DNA of 64,000 bases from Gracilariopsis chorda (lineage: Eukaryota; Rhodophyta; Florideophyceae; Gracilariales; Gracilariaceae), in the NCBI GenBank assembly GCA_003194525.1, contig NBIV01000297.1:1-64000 (forward strand), given 5' to 3'. Shown piece after piece: positions 11,413 through 22,668 of this stretch (positions are counted from its first letter, which is position 1; each line of letters opens with the position of its first letter). A program made the translations under genes and the position numbers. The notes beneath the pieces were generated by a model. The model saw only the letters and a program-made list of their open reading frames with translations, did no database searches and had not been told where the DNA came from.

Positions 11413-12637
11413 GGTTATGGGCCCAGCCCCGCTGACCGCTGCCGCTATCCCTTTCCGTATCGTTCGTCTGTCGCCGCTCTCCCTCACCGCCGTTCATCCG
11501 TTTCGCTGTTGTTGCGTCTTTCGTCGTTGCGTCGGGTGTCTTGATCCCATTGTTGGTCGGTGTTGGTCATTCTCCTTTGGTTTGCGTTCCTCCCTGAGGG
11601 CGTTGTGGTGGTAGTGGTTCGACGTTTACTTGCTATCGTTGTTCAGTTGGGCCTCCGTTGTTGCCCGTGTTGTCGATCGCTATCTACTTTGTGTGTGACA
11701 CTCCCTCTATCTTGTGTTTTGGGATCCCCGAGTCGTTCGTCGGGTCGTATCCGTGAGGTCGAGTCGGTCTAGTTTCGAAGTCTGGGCTCCGTGATCGTGT
11801 GCTCAGCAGTTGTTTGTTTTTCGTGTTTCTTAATCATCATCTGGTGTCCAGTGCGACGAGCGGTTGATCCGGGTTACTTTGGGTGATTCCAGGTATCCGG
11901 GGACGTGAGCCTGGCGGCTTGAACCAAAGCGGGTGTACTGTCGAGCGGCTTCCCACCGGTCCATTTGGACAGATAACGGTGACGGTCGTTAAGACCTGGT
12001 AAGTTCAGCGGGTGCATCTGTGGACGGGGTGCCGTGGCGTACTGCGCTGGTGCGGGTGATTGAATTATTTGTTTTGATCCTGACTGCGTGTCGGGATTCT
12101 TGGGCTGTTGCGAAGGTATTCCATAACGAGCTTTTGATCCGTGCATCTGACCCTTGGGCGTTTGTGCGGGGAGGCGACGTGACGTAGGCTGACCTCCTTC
12201 TTAGGATCAGGCCGCGTGTGACCTTAAGTGGTTGCGCGTTAGCAGCGTACTTTGGTTGCCATAGTAGCTTCAGTTGCGAGGTCGCGCAAGTTCTTGCAAG
12301 AGGCCAGAGAGGGTTATACTTGGTGAAGGCATATCTTGGGTCATTAACCATCCTCTGGAAGCCTCGTAGAGAGCGACGCATCTTCTCCTTAGACGTAGGA
12401 GAGGGAAGACAGAAGAAGACGTCTTGTACCCGGAGCATCTCCGGGGGCCAGGGGTCCGACACCCTAGGGTAGCGGAGGTAGTTTCTCCCGTCAGTGCGCC
12501 CGAATTTGAAGTTTTGTTGTTGTTGTTGTTGTTGTCGTTGTTTTTGTTGTTATTGTTGTCGTTGTTGCCATTTTTGTACTACTTAAGTGCCGTAGGTCTT
12601 TCATCGCACCTGTGCTGTTTGTTGACATCTACCAAGC
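11413..12637 (+). other. A1 primer binding site and long leader
   Basis: GGTTATGGGCCCAG at 11413-11426 is the initiator tRNA-Met half-tRNA primer site. The 1.2-kb leader has no supported gene. Near its end are a perfect hairpin CCCGGAG-CAT-CTCCGGG (12429-12445), GGGT/ACCC arms (12452-12464), GGAG/CTCC arms (12474-12488), and an imperfect GTT microsatellite (about 12511-12569). Frames in the leader, including a 157-codon antisense one, are also present in A2, but only because the whole leader is nearly identical there. Confidence 0.7.
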
Positions 12638-15600
12638 ATGGATTCATTCGGTGGCATCAAGATTGAAAAGTTGGGCGAGGATAACTTCCATGTATGGAAG
12701 CAAAAGGTTGAGTTGCTGCTTGCACTCAAGGACCTCGATGACCATCCTGAATCAACCAGGCCTACGGACGATGACGAGTTGTCAGCATGGAAGAAGAAAG
12801 ACGCCAAGGCCAGGGCTGTTATTGGTCTCAGCATCAGTGATGAGCATTTGGACCATGTGAGGGATACCGAGAATGCTGCGGAAATGTGGAATGCCATTTG
12901 CGATGTGTTCCAGCGTAAAACGCTGCTCAACCGAATCAATGCAAGACGTGCCTTCTACACAGCCAAGATGCGAGATGATGAGAAAATGTTACACTTCATC
13001 AATCGTGTTCGTCATCTTGCATCGGATCTGAAGAGCATGGACGTAGTGGTTGAGGAGGAAGACATCGCTATGGCAATCCTATGTGGGCTACCAGACCGCT
13101 TCGAACACCTCATTGTCGCTATTGACACCACGATTGGTGATCGTAAACTCGATTTAGAGTTTGTGAAGAGTCGTTTGCTGCAAGAGGAACAGCGAATGAA
13201 CGATCGTGCCAAGGAGGAGTCCGGAAGTGACACGGCTTTGGTCGGTGCGCAGTCACGAAAGAAGTCCATGGTGTGCTACTACTGTGGTAAGAAGGGGCAT
13301 ATCCAGAGAAACTGTTTCAAGAGACAACGTGACGAAGCTAGCAAAGAGCAGAGTGCTGCCGCAAACCCAGCTGTGCAGACCAATCTCGGCAACGAGAAAC
13401 GAGGATGTGACAGTGACTCTGACTTTGTTTGTCTCATTGCGACAGGTTCTGTGGAAGAAAGTATCAGTGACTGGATCATTGACTCTGGTGCCACCGCCCA
13501 TATGACGTATGAAGAGTCCATGTTTGACAGTTATAGCAAAAGAGAGTCTGCCGGTGTGAGTATCGGCAATGACTCGAAGCTGGAGTCTCTTGGTCATGGC
13601 AGTGTCCACCTCGATCTCGCTGTTGAAGGGCGTAAGAGCAAGTGCCGGTTGGGTGAAGTAGTGCACGTACCGAATCTAAGGTATCATCTGCTGTCAGTAT
13701 CTGCGATGTGTGACCTGGGTGCGCGAGTGGTGTTTGACAAAACCAAAGTATGTGTATACAAAGGCAACACCATGATCGCCCAGGGCCGTCGCATCAAAGG
13801 ACTGTACTACCTATGTACCGCGATTGAAGTACCAGAAGACATGGACAACGCACTTGTGACTGACCTGTCACTATGGCATGCTCGAATGGCTCATGTGAAT
13901 GTGGATGGTATCAAACATATGGCTCGTAACGGTGTTGTGTCAGGGCTGAATGTGGACTTGAATCAATCGATGGATGTGTGTGACTCTTGTGTAGTGGGAA
14001 AATCTACACGTGCTGCAACTCCCAAGCAAGGGGGGGAACGGGCTTTGCACCCATTGGAACTAGTGCATTCGGACATTTGTGGTCCAATCCAAGTAGGTTC
14101 CTTGGGAGGTTCACGCTACTTCGTCACATTCATCGATGATCACTCCCGTTTTTGCTTCTTGTACATGCTCAAGACCAAGGATGAGGTGTTCCACGTGTTC
14201 GTGAAGTGGCTCAAGATGGTTCAAAATCAGAGTGACCGACATGTGAAAACCATCACCGCACGTGAGTCTGTGCTACATGCGTTACGCACAGACAATGCTG
14301 GTGAATATGTGTCAAAGAAGTTTTCACAAGAGCTTGAACGTCACGGTATTGAACATCAGCGAACGGTGCCTTACAATCCACATCAGAATGGTCTGGCCGA
14401 ACGGTTCAACCGAACACTCATGGACTTGGTGAGATCGATGCTGCATCACAAGAAACTGCCAAAGAGCTTCTGGGCTGAAGCATTGAACGTTGCAGTGTAT
14501 GTGCGCAATCGAGTCACCTGCAAGGCCCTTCCGAGTGACGTGACACCACTCGAGATGTGGAGTGGATATGAACCTGACTTGAGCAATCTGCGTGTGTTCG
14601 GTAGCCGGTGCTGGTACAAAGTGGTGGACCACAAGCTGAAGAAGCTGGAGCAACGTGCCGTGGAGGCGATCTTTATTGGGTACACATCTGGATCGAACGG
14701 TTATAAACTGTGGGATGCGCAAAAGAAGAAGGTGGTTGTGTCGAGAGATGTGAGGTTTGACGAATGTAGTGGTTCAGATCAAGGTACTGACCACGTTGAT
14801 GATGACGACTATGCTGAGATCGACATCTCGGACAAGTCGAAATCAAACATCACCTCCACCTCTACTAAACCCACCGATGCTGCCCAAGTTGAAACCGCTG
14901 CACCAGATACTCCACCAGAAGAAGCTTCAGGCAGTGGCCATGATGAGCCCACAGCTGAGACAGAAGTTGAGCCAGATGTACCAGATCCACCACCACTTCG
15001 GAGATCCACTCGTGAGCGTAGAGCGCCTACCTCGTGGTGGCGCGGAACTGCCCTACTCACTGCCAGTGATGACGTCCCATCCTCATACTCCGATGCAGTG
15101 TCACGTCCTGATTCAAAAGCGTGGACCAAGGCCATGAACAGTGAGTACGAGTCTCTGATGGAGCATGACACATGGGAGTTAGTGCCAAGGCCAGCTGACA
15201 GCAACGTGATATCATCCAAGTGGGTATTTGTGCAAAAATATGAGGCTGGCGACAACGATGAACCGACAGTGAGGTACAAGGCTCGTGTGGTGGCTCGAGG
15301 GTTTCTGCAGATCGAAGGTGTAGACTTCTCCGAGACGTATGCACCAGTGGTCAAATTCACATCCATTAGAATGATTCTGTCCATTGTAGCAGTGCAGGAC
15401 TATCATCTGCACCAGATGGATGTGAAGACTGCATTCTTGAATGGCGACCTGGAAGAGACTGTGTACATGGAGCAGCCGGACGGATTCATCAAACCTGGGA
15501 ACGAGGACTTGGTATGCCTTCTCAAGAAAGCCATCTATGGGCTACGACAGGCATCAAGGCAGTGGTTTGCAAAGATGTACTTGTTCCTCGTGGGTTGGAT

Positions 15601-15972
15601 GGGTCTGAAGCCAAACGTCGCAGACGAGTGCGTCTACACCGGAGAGGTACTGGGAGCGCTTGTGATCATTGCTCTTTATGTGGACGACTTGCTCATTGCG
15701 AGTCCAAGTATGGAGACAATGAATCGCGTAAAGCGTGAACTGTCAAAACGTTTTCAGATGAAGGATCTCAGTGAAGCGCGCATGGTACTTGGGTTCGAGA
15801 TCCATCGTGATCGATCCAAAAGACAGCTGTACCTGACACAGTCTGCATACACGCGTAAGGTCTTAGAACGTTTTGGCATGTTGCAATGCAAACCAATGGA
15901 CACTCCCATGGACTCCGGTGCTGACCTCACTAAGGTAGAAGAGCCTCTGACGAACATCCCGTATCGCCAGGT
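12638..15972 (+). CDS. A1 gag-pol polyprotein, N-terminal part up to the B1 insertion
   Basis: This is a copia gag-pol in one frame starting MDSFGGIKIEKLGEDNFHVW. In order it has the gag (UBN2-like) domain at residues 1-200, the CX2CX4HX4C zinc knuckle CYYCGKKGHIQRNC (about 211-225), protease DSGATAHM (about 282), the integrase zinc finger (WHARMAHVN...CDSC) and the core Asp residues VHSDICGP and RTDNAGEY with Glu in GLAERFNRT, then RT with MDVKTAFLNGDL and LYVDDLLIA. The frame is open to the insertion point after PYRQV; B1 starts at 15973, so translation would run a few codons into its LTR and stop. The missing RNase H part lies at 22669-23364. No other lesion is visible; A2 carries the same protein uninterrupted. 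Confidence 0.93.
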
Positions 15973-16783
15973 TGTTGATGTTAGCACGTAGTCGAGTGCC
16001 GGGTAGTACTGGGACATCATGGTGCAACACTTGAAAACAAAGTTTCATATAACGGAGGGCTGTTTTTGGGACCTGCTTTACAAAAGCGCATATGCGTGTG
16101 TTCTCAAACCCAACGTGAAACGGGCATATGATTGGCTACTGCAAACACTCATATGCAACGTATTGGTTACAAGTGTTATGCATTCTATGGGCTCTTGGCA
16201 CGGAACTGGCCACTTGGCATAAGGTGAATGGGTATGGTACTGAAGAATATGTGTGGCTACATGTGGTTTACAGGTATATGGAAGTGTGTCATGTGTGCGG
16301 TTGTGCAAGCAGGCACGTGCCATGCACGCAACACACCTAGGGTATGTACTTGGATGCGGTGGCATGTGTATTTGTGCTTTGTCATTGTCATGATGATGCG
16401 AGTAAGTGTTTATACAGTGCTGCAACATGCTGGCACATTGTTGGCGTGTCCGGTTCACTTATTGTGCGTTGCTGGCTACTTGGTTCACTTGGTCTGCATT
16501 GTTGTAATGTGTTGTTATGTTGTTATGCATGGTTGTACTTGGCTGTAATCAGTGTGTGCAACCCTTATTGTGTTATGTTTGTTTATGATTGGTAGTATTG
16601 GGTGTCCCCACTTAGTGGTATAGGGTTTTCTTGTAGTTGTAGTGTGACGTAGAGGTGCTATATAACACGCTGAAGTTGCACTACCAAGTAAACTCGCCCC
16701 AAGACTGGCAACCTTCACTGCTTCTTTTTCTTCTTTCTTTGTTCTACAGATGCGCCGTAGCCCAACTAACATTACCAACATCA
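15973..16783 (+). repeat. 5' LTR of B1 (811 bp)
   Basis: It starts TGTTGATGTTAGCACGTAG and ends CCAACATCA. It holds the GCGCATATGCG block near 16086, the ATGATTGGTAGTATTGGGTG block near 16585 and a TATATAA box at 16659-16665. It appears identical to 21858-22668. Confidence 0.95.
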
Positions 16784-17576
16784 GGTTATGGGCCCAGAGC
16801 GTCGATTCTTTGCAGACGTCGCGCTTTACTAATTCTTTTATTTGCGTTCTACGAAGCTGTTCTTGCGAGAAGTTTTGCGTATCTTGTGGAGGTACAGTTG
16901 TTGTGGTGAAAGTAGGCAAAGCGTTCAGAGACCCCTTCTCTGGTAAGCCGACCTGCGCCTGTTCCGATCCCTGCATCTGTGCTTCAGCGCACAAGGAAGA
17001 CCGCGCTATTTTCCTGCAAGTGTCTAGCAGGGGTTAACTGGTGAACGCTTATCGCGACAGCTACTAACCTCCCTGGGACGACACGTAGGGATTATAAAGC
17101 CCCTCGTTCTGAAGTGCGCAGAACAGGGTAGGTCACGAAGAATTTCGTACCTCACCTGGAGAGAGTTACCAGGGTCCAGGGGTTCAACCCTTAGGGTAGC
17201 GGAGGTAGTTTCTCCCGTCAGTGCGCCCGCTTTTACGAAGTTAGTTTCCTTTCCGAGTGTGCTTCAGAGCTGCTCGTGAGTATACTCCAGGCGTCGAGAA
17301 CCCGAAATCCGCCTGTGATTCGCGTACCAGACGCGTCTGGACGAGCGTTGAGACTTGGTTACACGGTCTCCGCTGGCGCCCTCGCTGTTAAGTGTTGAGT
17401 ATAATCCACTCCAGCATCACCCACATAGTGTGACATCCGCTATCAGTCCAAAGCTGTACCGCCAAAACAGCCCTCTCGTCTATTCTGATAGCGATTCTAA
17501 GCATCGAGTCCCTCACTCTGCTTCATTTTCGTACCTTGTTTGTTCTAATTTCGGTTACTGAAGTCGTTCTGGAACC
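16784..17576 (+). other. B1 primer binding site and leader
   Basis: The primer site GGTTATGGGCCCAG is at 16784-16797. The shared structured block lies at about 17155-17235: CCTGG...CCAGG arms, GGGTTCAACCC and GCGGAGGTAGTTTCTCC. The stretch before the ATG (TTGTTCTAATTTCGGTTACTGAAG, about 17539-17562) resembles a branch point and splice acceptor. Confidence 0.68.
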
Positions 17577-20500
17577 ATGTCAGACTCCGAAGTTGAGTCA
17601 GAAACCACTTCTGGTGTGAAGATCCCGCGCTTCCACGGTAAGCGGGGAGAAGATTACACCCTATGGAGACACCGTCTACGTGCTGCATGTCGTATTAAAG
17701 GTGTCTGGAATGTCGTTATGTCAAGTTCGGAGGAGTCATCTAGTGGAATAATGACACAAGCGTCTGGTTCTAGTGCTACCCAGACACCCTCCCGTACACT
17801 CGCAAAGCGCGAAAAGGCATGTGCAATCATCATTTGTGCACTTGGTGATGCCCCGTTGCGTGTAGTTATGGATGTGGATGATGACCCCGGTCGCATGCTT
17901 CAACTACTTGATGCGCGATATGCCTCAAACAGGACAGTGTCTCGTATAGCCGTGCAGACTCAGCTGTTCAGAATGTCGTATAATGGCCAAAACATGTCCG
18001 AATTCGTGGACCAGTTTGCCTCTCTGTTCTCGCAGCTGGACCGCATGGGCAAAGATGCCGCCATACCAGAGTCTCACAAGGCACCTATGCTTCTGGCATC
18101 TATTGACCCCAACTGCTCATTGGAATCAACTGCAGCAGCACTGAGGACCAAGGAGATCTCGGAACTGACCTGGGACTATGTAGCAACAACCCTAATTGAT
18201 GAATATAATGCTCGTCAAATGGGGTCAAGCAGTTCTGGTAGAGGGCGCAATCGCAAGAAGAACAAGAACAGGGGTGGTTCCCGTATTAGCGGACACAGCA
18301 AATTATCAAATGGTATTGAGAATGATGGTAACGCATCAGATTCAACCACTGTGAACGACCCCACTGGTCGTGCATATGCTGCTGGAAACAAAAATGGGTA
18401 CCACTGCACCTTTTGTGACCGCGATGGACACACCCAGGACCGTTGTCACATGAATCCGGACAATCCTGACAACCATTTACCACAAGCTATCTTGGATCAG
18501 CTAAGGCTAAATGCAGTCGAAAAGCCTAAACGTTCCGCCAAGTCATCGCTGAAAGCATCCAAGGTTGAGATTGCTGGAGTCGCAGGTGAAAAGTCATCAG
18601 TGGTACCACCGGTTAATGAGTGCATTGACACATATGCAGACAGTGGCGCTACGTCTCATTTCTTTTGTTCGGTGTCGGCGTTCGTCCCAACCACAATGTT
18701 CGACATACCACATAGGACAATTGAACTAGCTGACAACACCACGGTCACTGCCACGCAACAAGGAGATGTGGTATTACCGTTTGTGGATGTCAATCTTAGG
18801 TTGTCTAATGTGCTGCTCGTTCCGAATCTTGGATATAACCTAGTTTCTGTAGGGCGGTTGGCTGACAAAGGTATCCACTCACTGTTTTGTGATAAGGAAG
18901 TACGCCTACAACACGAAGATGGGTTTGAGGTCGGGCATGGGACTCGTCATCATCGCTCCCGTTTATACACCCTGCCAAACCCAATCGACCATACGGACAC
19001 ATCCACGGTGCTTGCTGCTACCGACGAGCGCACTAGTTCATTGTGGCACCGCCGACTGGCACATATGAATGAACATGACCTTCAAAGAGTTCATGCTCAC
19101 GTCGACGGTGTACCAAACATCAAGGGCATGGAGGAGGTATGTCGACCATGCCGCCTTGCCAAGGCGCATAAACTGCCATTTCAGGGCAAGTTTGAACGAG
19201 CCAAGCAGGTTGGGGACGTGGTGCACTCGGACATTATCGGTCCGTTGGTGCCATCATTCCCCGACCGATTCCGGTATGCATCCGGATTTGTCGATGATCA
19301 CTCACGATATGCAGTCCTTGGGTTCATGGTGCACAGAACTGAGATCAGCGAAGTGTTCTTGGGAGTAAAGCAGAAGCTCAAACAGCTTGGAGGAGAGCAT
19401 GTGCTTATTCGAAAACTGCACTCTGACAACGCAGAAGAGTATATTGCTTTGCAACACAATCCCGACAATGGTCTTCAGGAGGTATCGTTTTCTCCTCCGT
19501 ATACCCCACAACACAATGCTATTGCGGAGCGCATCAATCGCACTATGGGGGAAGCTGCCCGAGCTTTGCTGATTCAAGCAAGTTTACCAGACTGTTTGTG
19601 GCCATATGCACTGAAACATGTGATTTATATTCGCAATAGAGTGCCCCATTCCACCACTGGCGTGACCCCGTATGTGTTGGTCACTGACAATAGGCCTTCT
19701 TTGAAGTATATCAAAGTATTTGGATGTGCCGCATATGTATTAAAAATGAACCCGGGCACCAAGTTCGAGTCTCGTGCACTTGAGGGAGTGTACTTGCAGA
19801 CTCTTGAGCATGGTGTTTACGAGGTCCTAATATCGGGTGACGACGATATTCCTCGAATAGTAAGGTCGCGTCATGTCACCTTTGATGAATCTAGGTTCCC
19901 TGGTGTACCGTATCTAAGCAATTATATGGATGACGAGAGTGCATCAGATGCGACTTATAGTTCTGAGGATGATGTAGGCTCCACCAGCTCTGAAGAATTT
20001 TATGTTGACGATGTTGCGGACGTCATTTCAGAATCCGAAAATGGCAGCATAGACCATTCTGGGGCACCTGTAAACGTGACTGCTAACTCTGCACCACCAG
20101 ATATTGTTACTGATGACCACAATTCCGGCAACGAAGAGGGGTCAGAGAGTGATGCAGAGAACATTGAACAAGCAAATCTCGACTCTGAGTCACAGTCACG
20201 CTATCCTCGTCGCACTAGGCGTGCACCACAACGCTGGTGGCATATGGCTGGCGCGGCCAAATCGGAGGTTAAGGTTACCACGAGTGATGATCCCACACTC
20301 AAGGAAGCACTCTCCGCACCCCCAACTGAAAGAGAGCAATGGCTACATGCTATCGATGAGGAGTTCACATCCTTGGAAGACAAGGCTACATGGGTTGCGG
20401 ATGACTCACCAAAGTCTGCGCCTCTATCAACGCATGTCATTCTGAAGGTGAAACGTGACGCAGACAACTCCGTTGACCGATTTCGAGCTCGAATAGTGGC

Positions 20501-21863
20501 TGGAGGCAACCACCAGACATATGGTCAGGACTACTTAGAGACGTACGCACCAGTCGTTTCGTTCAACTTGGTTCGCATGTTCCTGTACCTGATATTGTGC
20601 ATGCAGATGTTTGTTGCACAGGTGGATATTAAAACCGCATTCCTGAACGGTGACCTCAAGGAAGACGTTTGGGTGTTGTCACCGCGTGGCATTCCTGGTC
20701 TCAAGTCACGATGCTATAAACTGCTAAAGGCTATATATGGGCTTAAGCAGGCTCATCTGGCATGGCATACGAAGTTCAGCACAGACATTAAAGGCATAGG
20801 TTTTGAAGAATTACCCAGTGCACCATGTGTCTTCAGGCGCAAATTAGCCGGTAACACATACGCATACATCTTGGTATACGTAGATGACCTTCTTATATTT
20901 ACGCCAACTGCTGAACAACGTTCCCACATAGTGGAGGAGCTCAAGTCTCTGTATGACCTACGTGTTGAGACTCGTATCAGAATGTATCTTGGTGTTGAAT
21001 TAACCTGGAACATGGACTCCAATGGCCAACTGTTAGGTGTAAAACTAGCACAGCCGCTGTATGTCAGTGGCATGTTACGTCGGTTTGGACTGGAATGTAG
21101 CAAGCCTGCACGAAGCCCAATGGTAGAATCTTTCTTTTCCTCGCTTGATGTGGAGGAGGACAAGTCCCCATTTGAAGTCCAGTTGTATCAGCAGATGATC
21201 GGGTCTCTGCTGTACCTGGCATTACGGACACGTTTGGACATATTGGCACCCGTACTTATCCTAGCGCGCTTTCAGAAAGCACCAACTCGGTATTGTCATC
21301 GAGCGGTGAAGCGCGTGCTAAGGTATTTACGTGGCACTACTCACCATGGACTTGTTTATCAACCTGGTAACCTGCTGCTCAATGGTTATGTAGACTCTGA
21401 TTACGCTGGTGACACCACTGATCGCAAGTCTTTGTCTGGCTTTATGATCAAACTTGGGTCATGTGCTTGTTTCTACGGTGCGCGTAAGCAGGCGTCAGTG
21501 GCATTGTCTACAGGCGAGTCCGAGTATTACGCATTAGTGATGGCAAGTCAAGAGCTAATGTGGATATCTCGAGTACTTGAGGAATGTGGAATACCGGTTA
21601 ATGAGAGTACTCCACTACGCTCAGACAACCAGTGTGCGATTGAATGGGCCATTGGTGAGCGTTGCCCCTCCGGACGTGCCAAACACATTGACGTGAAGAT
21701 ACACTTTATCCGGGACTTGGTCAAAAGCAAGGTGATAACTGTGGAATATGTGGCAAGTGAGGACAATGATGCTGACATACTCACTAAACCACTTAGTCCT
21801 GCTATGGCACAGTTGATCATGGATAGGGTTGGTCTGACCCAGGAACTCGAGGAGGAGTGTTGA
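17577..21863 (+). CDS. B1 Ty1/copia gag-pol polyprotein, 1428 aa, intact
   Basis: This is a single-frame polyprotein giving capsid and all enzymes for retrotransposition. The start ATG is the first in frame after the leader and opens MSDSEVESETTSGVKIPRF. Domains: gag core about 15-220; basic SRGRNRKKNKN stretch about 236-250; zinc knuckle CTFCDRDGHTQDRC about 276-289; aspartic protease ADSGATSHFF about 354; integrase HHCC zinc finger (WHRRLAHMN...CRPC) about 490-524; integrase catalytic Asp in VHSDIIGP (about 550), Asp in HSDNAEEY (about 615) and Glu in IAERINRT (about 650); RT with VDIKTAFLNGDL (about 1015) and YVDDLLIF (about 1101); RNase H with YVDSDYAGDTTDRKS (about 1270) and STGESEYYAL; end ELEEEC. 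The length is normal for plant-type copia polyproteins. The codons for ELEEEC overlap the polypurine tract. I see no lesion. Confidence 0.96.
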   Translation: MSDSEVESETTSGVKIPRFHGKRGEDYTLWRHRLRAACRIKGVWNVVMSSSEESSSGIMTQASGSSATQTPSRTLAKREKACAIIICALGDAPLRVVMDVDDDPGRMLQLLDARYASNRTVSRIAVQTQLFRMSYNGQNMSEFVDQFASLFSQLDRMGKDAAIPESHKAPMLLASIDPNCSLESTAAALRTKEISELTWDYVATTLIDEYNARQMGSSSSGRGRNRKKNKNRGGSRISGHSKLSNGIENDGNASDSTTVNDPTGRAYAAGNKNGYHCTFCDRDGHTQDRCHMNPDNPDNHLPQAILDQLRLNAVEKPKRSAKSSLKASKVEIAGVAGEKSSVVPPVNECIDTYADSGATSHFFCSVSAFVPTTMFDIPHRTIELADNTTVTATQQGDVVLPFVDVNLRLSNVLLVPNLGYNLVSVGRLADKGIHSLFCDKEVRLQHEDGFEVGHGTRHHRSRLYTLPNPIDHTDTSTVLAATDERTSSLWHRRLAHMNEHDLQRVHAHVDGVPNIKGMEEVCRPCRLAKAHKLPFQGKFERAKQVGDVVHSDIIGPLVPSFPDRFRYASGFVDDHSRYAVLGFMVHRTEISEVFLGVKQKLKQLGGEHVLIRKLHSDNAEEYIALQHNPDNGLQEVSFSPPYTPQHNAIAERINRTMGEAARALLIQASLPDCLWPYALKHVIYIRNRVPHSTTGVTPYVLVTDNRPSLKYIKVFGCAAYVLKMNPGTKFESRALEGVYLQTLEHGVYEVLISGDDDIPRIVRSRHVTFDESRFPGVPYLSNYMDDESASDATYSSEDDVGSTSSEEFYVDDVADVISESENGSIDHSGAPVNVTANSAPPDIVTDDHNSGNEEGSESDAENIEQANLDSESQSRYPRRTRRAPQRWWHMAGAAKSEVKVTTSDDPTLKEALSAPPTEREQWLHAIDEEFTSLEDKATWVADDSPKSAPLSTHVILKVKRDADNSVDRFRARIVAGGNHQTYGQDYLETYAPVVSFNLVRMFLYLILCMQMFVAQVDIKTAFLNGDLKEDVWVLSPRGIPGLKSRCYKLLKAIYGLKQAHLAWHTKFSTDIKGIGFEELPSAPCVFRRKLAGNTYAYILVYVDDLLIFTPTAEQRSHIVEELKSLYDLRVETRIRMYLGVELTWNMDSNGQLLGVKLAQPLYVSGMLRRFGLECSKPARSPMVESFFSSLDVEEDKSPFEVQLYQQMIGSLLYLALRTRLDILAPVLILARFQKAPTRYCHRAVKRVLRYLRGTTHHGLVYQPGNLLLNGYVDSDYAGDTTDRKSLSGFMIKLGSCACFYGARKQASVALSTGESEYYALVMASQELMWISRVLEECGIPVNESTPLRSDNQCAIEWAIGERCPSGRAKHIDVKIHFIRDLVKSKVITVEYVASEDNDADILTKPLSPAMAQLIMDRVGLTQELEEEC

Positions 21864-22668
21864 TGTTAGCACGTAGTCGAGTGCCGGGTAGTACTGGGAC
21901 ATCATGGTGCAACACTTGAAAACAAAGTTTCATATAACGGAGGGCTGTTTTTGGGACCTGCTTTACAAAAGCGCATATGCGTGTGTTCTCAAACCCAACG
22001 TGAAACGGGCATATGATTGGCTACTGCAAACACTCATATGCAACGTATTGGTTACAAGTGTTATGCATTCTATGGGCTCTTGGCACGGAACTGGCCACTT
22101 GGCATAAGGTGAATGGGTATGGTACTGAAGAATATGTGTGGCTACATGTGGTTTACAGGTATATGGAAGTGTGTCATGTGTGCGGTTGTGCAAGCAGGCA
22201 CGTGCCATGCACGCAACACACCTAGGGTATGTACTTGGATGCGGTGGCATGTGTATTTGTGCTTTGTCATTGTCATGATGATGCGAGTAAGTGTTTATAC
22301 AGTGCTGCAACATGCTGGCACATTGTTGGCGTGTCCGGTTCACTTATTGTGCGTTGCTGGCTACTTGGTTCACTTGGTCTGCATTGTTGTAATGTGTTGT
22401 TATGTTGTTATGCATGGTTGTACTTGGCTGTAATCAGTGTGTGCAACCCTTATTGTGTTATGTTTGTTTATGATTGGTAGTATTGGGTGTCCCCACTTAG
22501 TGGTATAGGGTTTTCTTGTAGTTGTAGTGTGACGTAGAGGTGCTATATAACACGCTGAAGTTGCACTACCAAGTAAACTCGCCCCAAGACTGGCAACCTT
22601 CACTGCTTCTTTTTCTTCTTTCTTTGTTCTACAGATGCGCCGTAGCCCAACTAACATTACCAACATCA
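21858..22668 (+). repeat. 3' LTR of B1 (811 bp)
   Basis: It begins TGTTGATG inside the stop-codon region of gag-pol, directly after the purine tract GAGGAGGAG, and ends ACATCA. The duplicated target CAGGT follows at 22669. By eye it is identical to the 5' LTR. Confidence 0.95.

Larger units (their letters stand above)
15973..22668 (+). mobile_element. B1 copia element, complete and apparently intact (6696 bp)
   Basis: B1 is inserted in the RT region of A1 with target duplication CAGGT (15968-15972 and 22669-22673). Both LTRs are 811 bp and I found no difference between them, including identical translations in several frames. The gag-pol frame is open from start to stop and all catalytic motifs are present. 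It is therefore the most recent insertion in the retrotransposon cluster and the likeliest active element, and a candidate source of enzymes for B2. Confidence 0.96.

Noticed and set aside
11413..11426. tRNA gene at the initiator-Met-like sequence
   Set aside because: Only the anticodon-arm complement is present; there are no acceptor, D or T arms. It is a primer site.
11989..12462. 157-codon antisense frame in the A1 leader, also in A2 (37477-37950)
   Set aside because: The two leaders are nearly identical overall, so conservation is not evidence of coding; it overlaps the structured leader and has no domain-like content.
12511..12569. GTT microsatellite as a functional array or CRISPR-like repeat
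   Set aside because: An imperfect trinucleotide run without spacers; present in A2 only because it is part of the element leader.
14324..15384. Long minus-strand frames (132 and 191 codons) opposite A1 pol, mirrored in A2
   Set aside because: Shadows of the gag-pol frame on the other strand.
21963..22343. 126-codon minus-strand frame in the B1 LTR, repeated exactly at 16078-16458
   Set aside because: It is identical only because the two LTRs are identical; it lies across the promoter region on the wrong strand and is broken in the other B LTRs.
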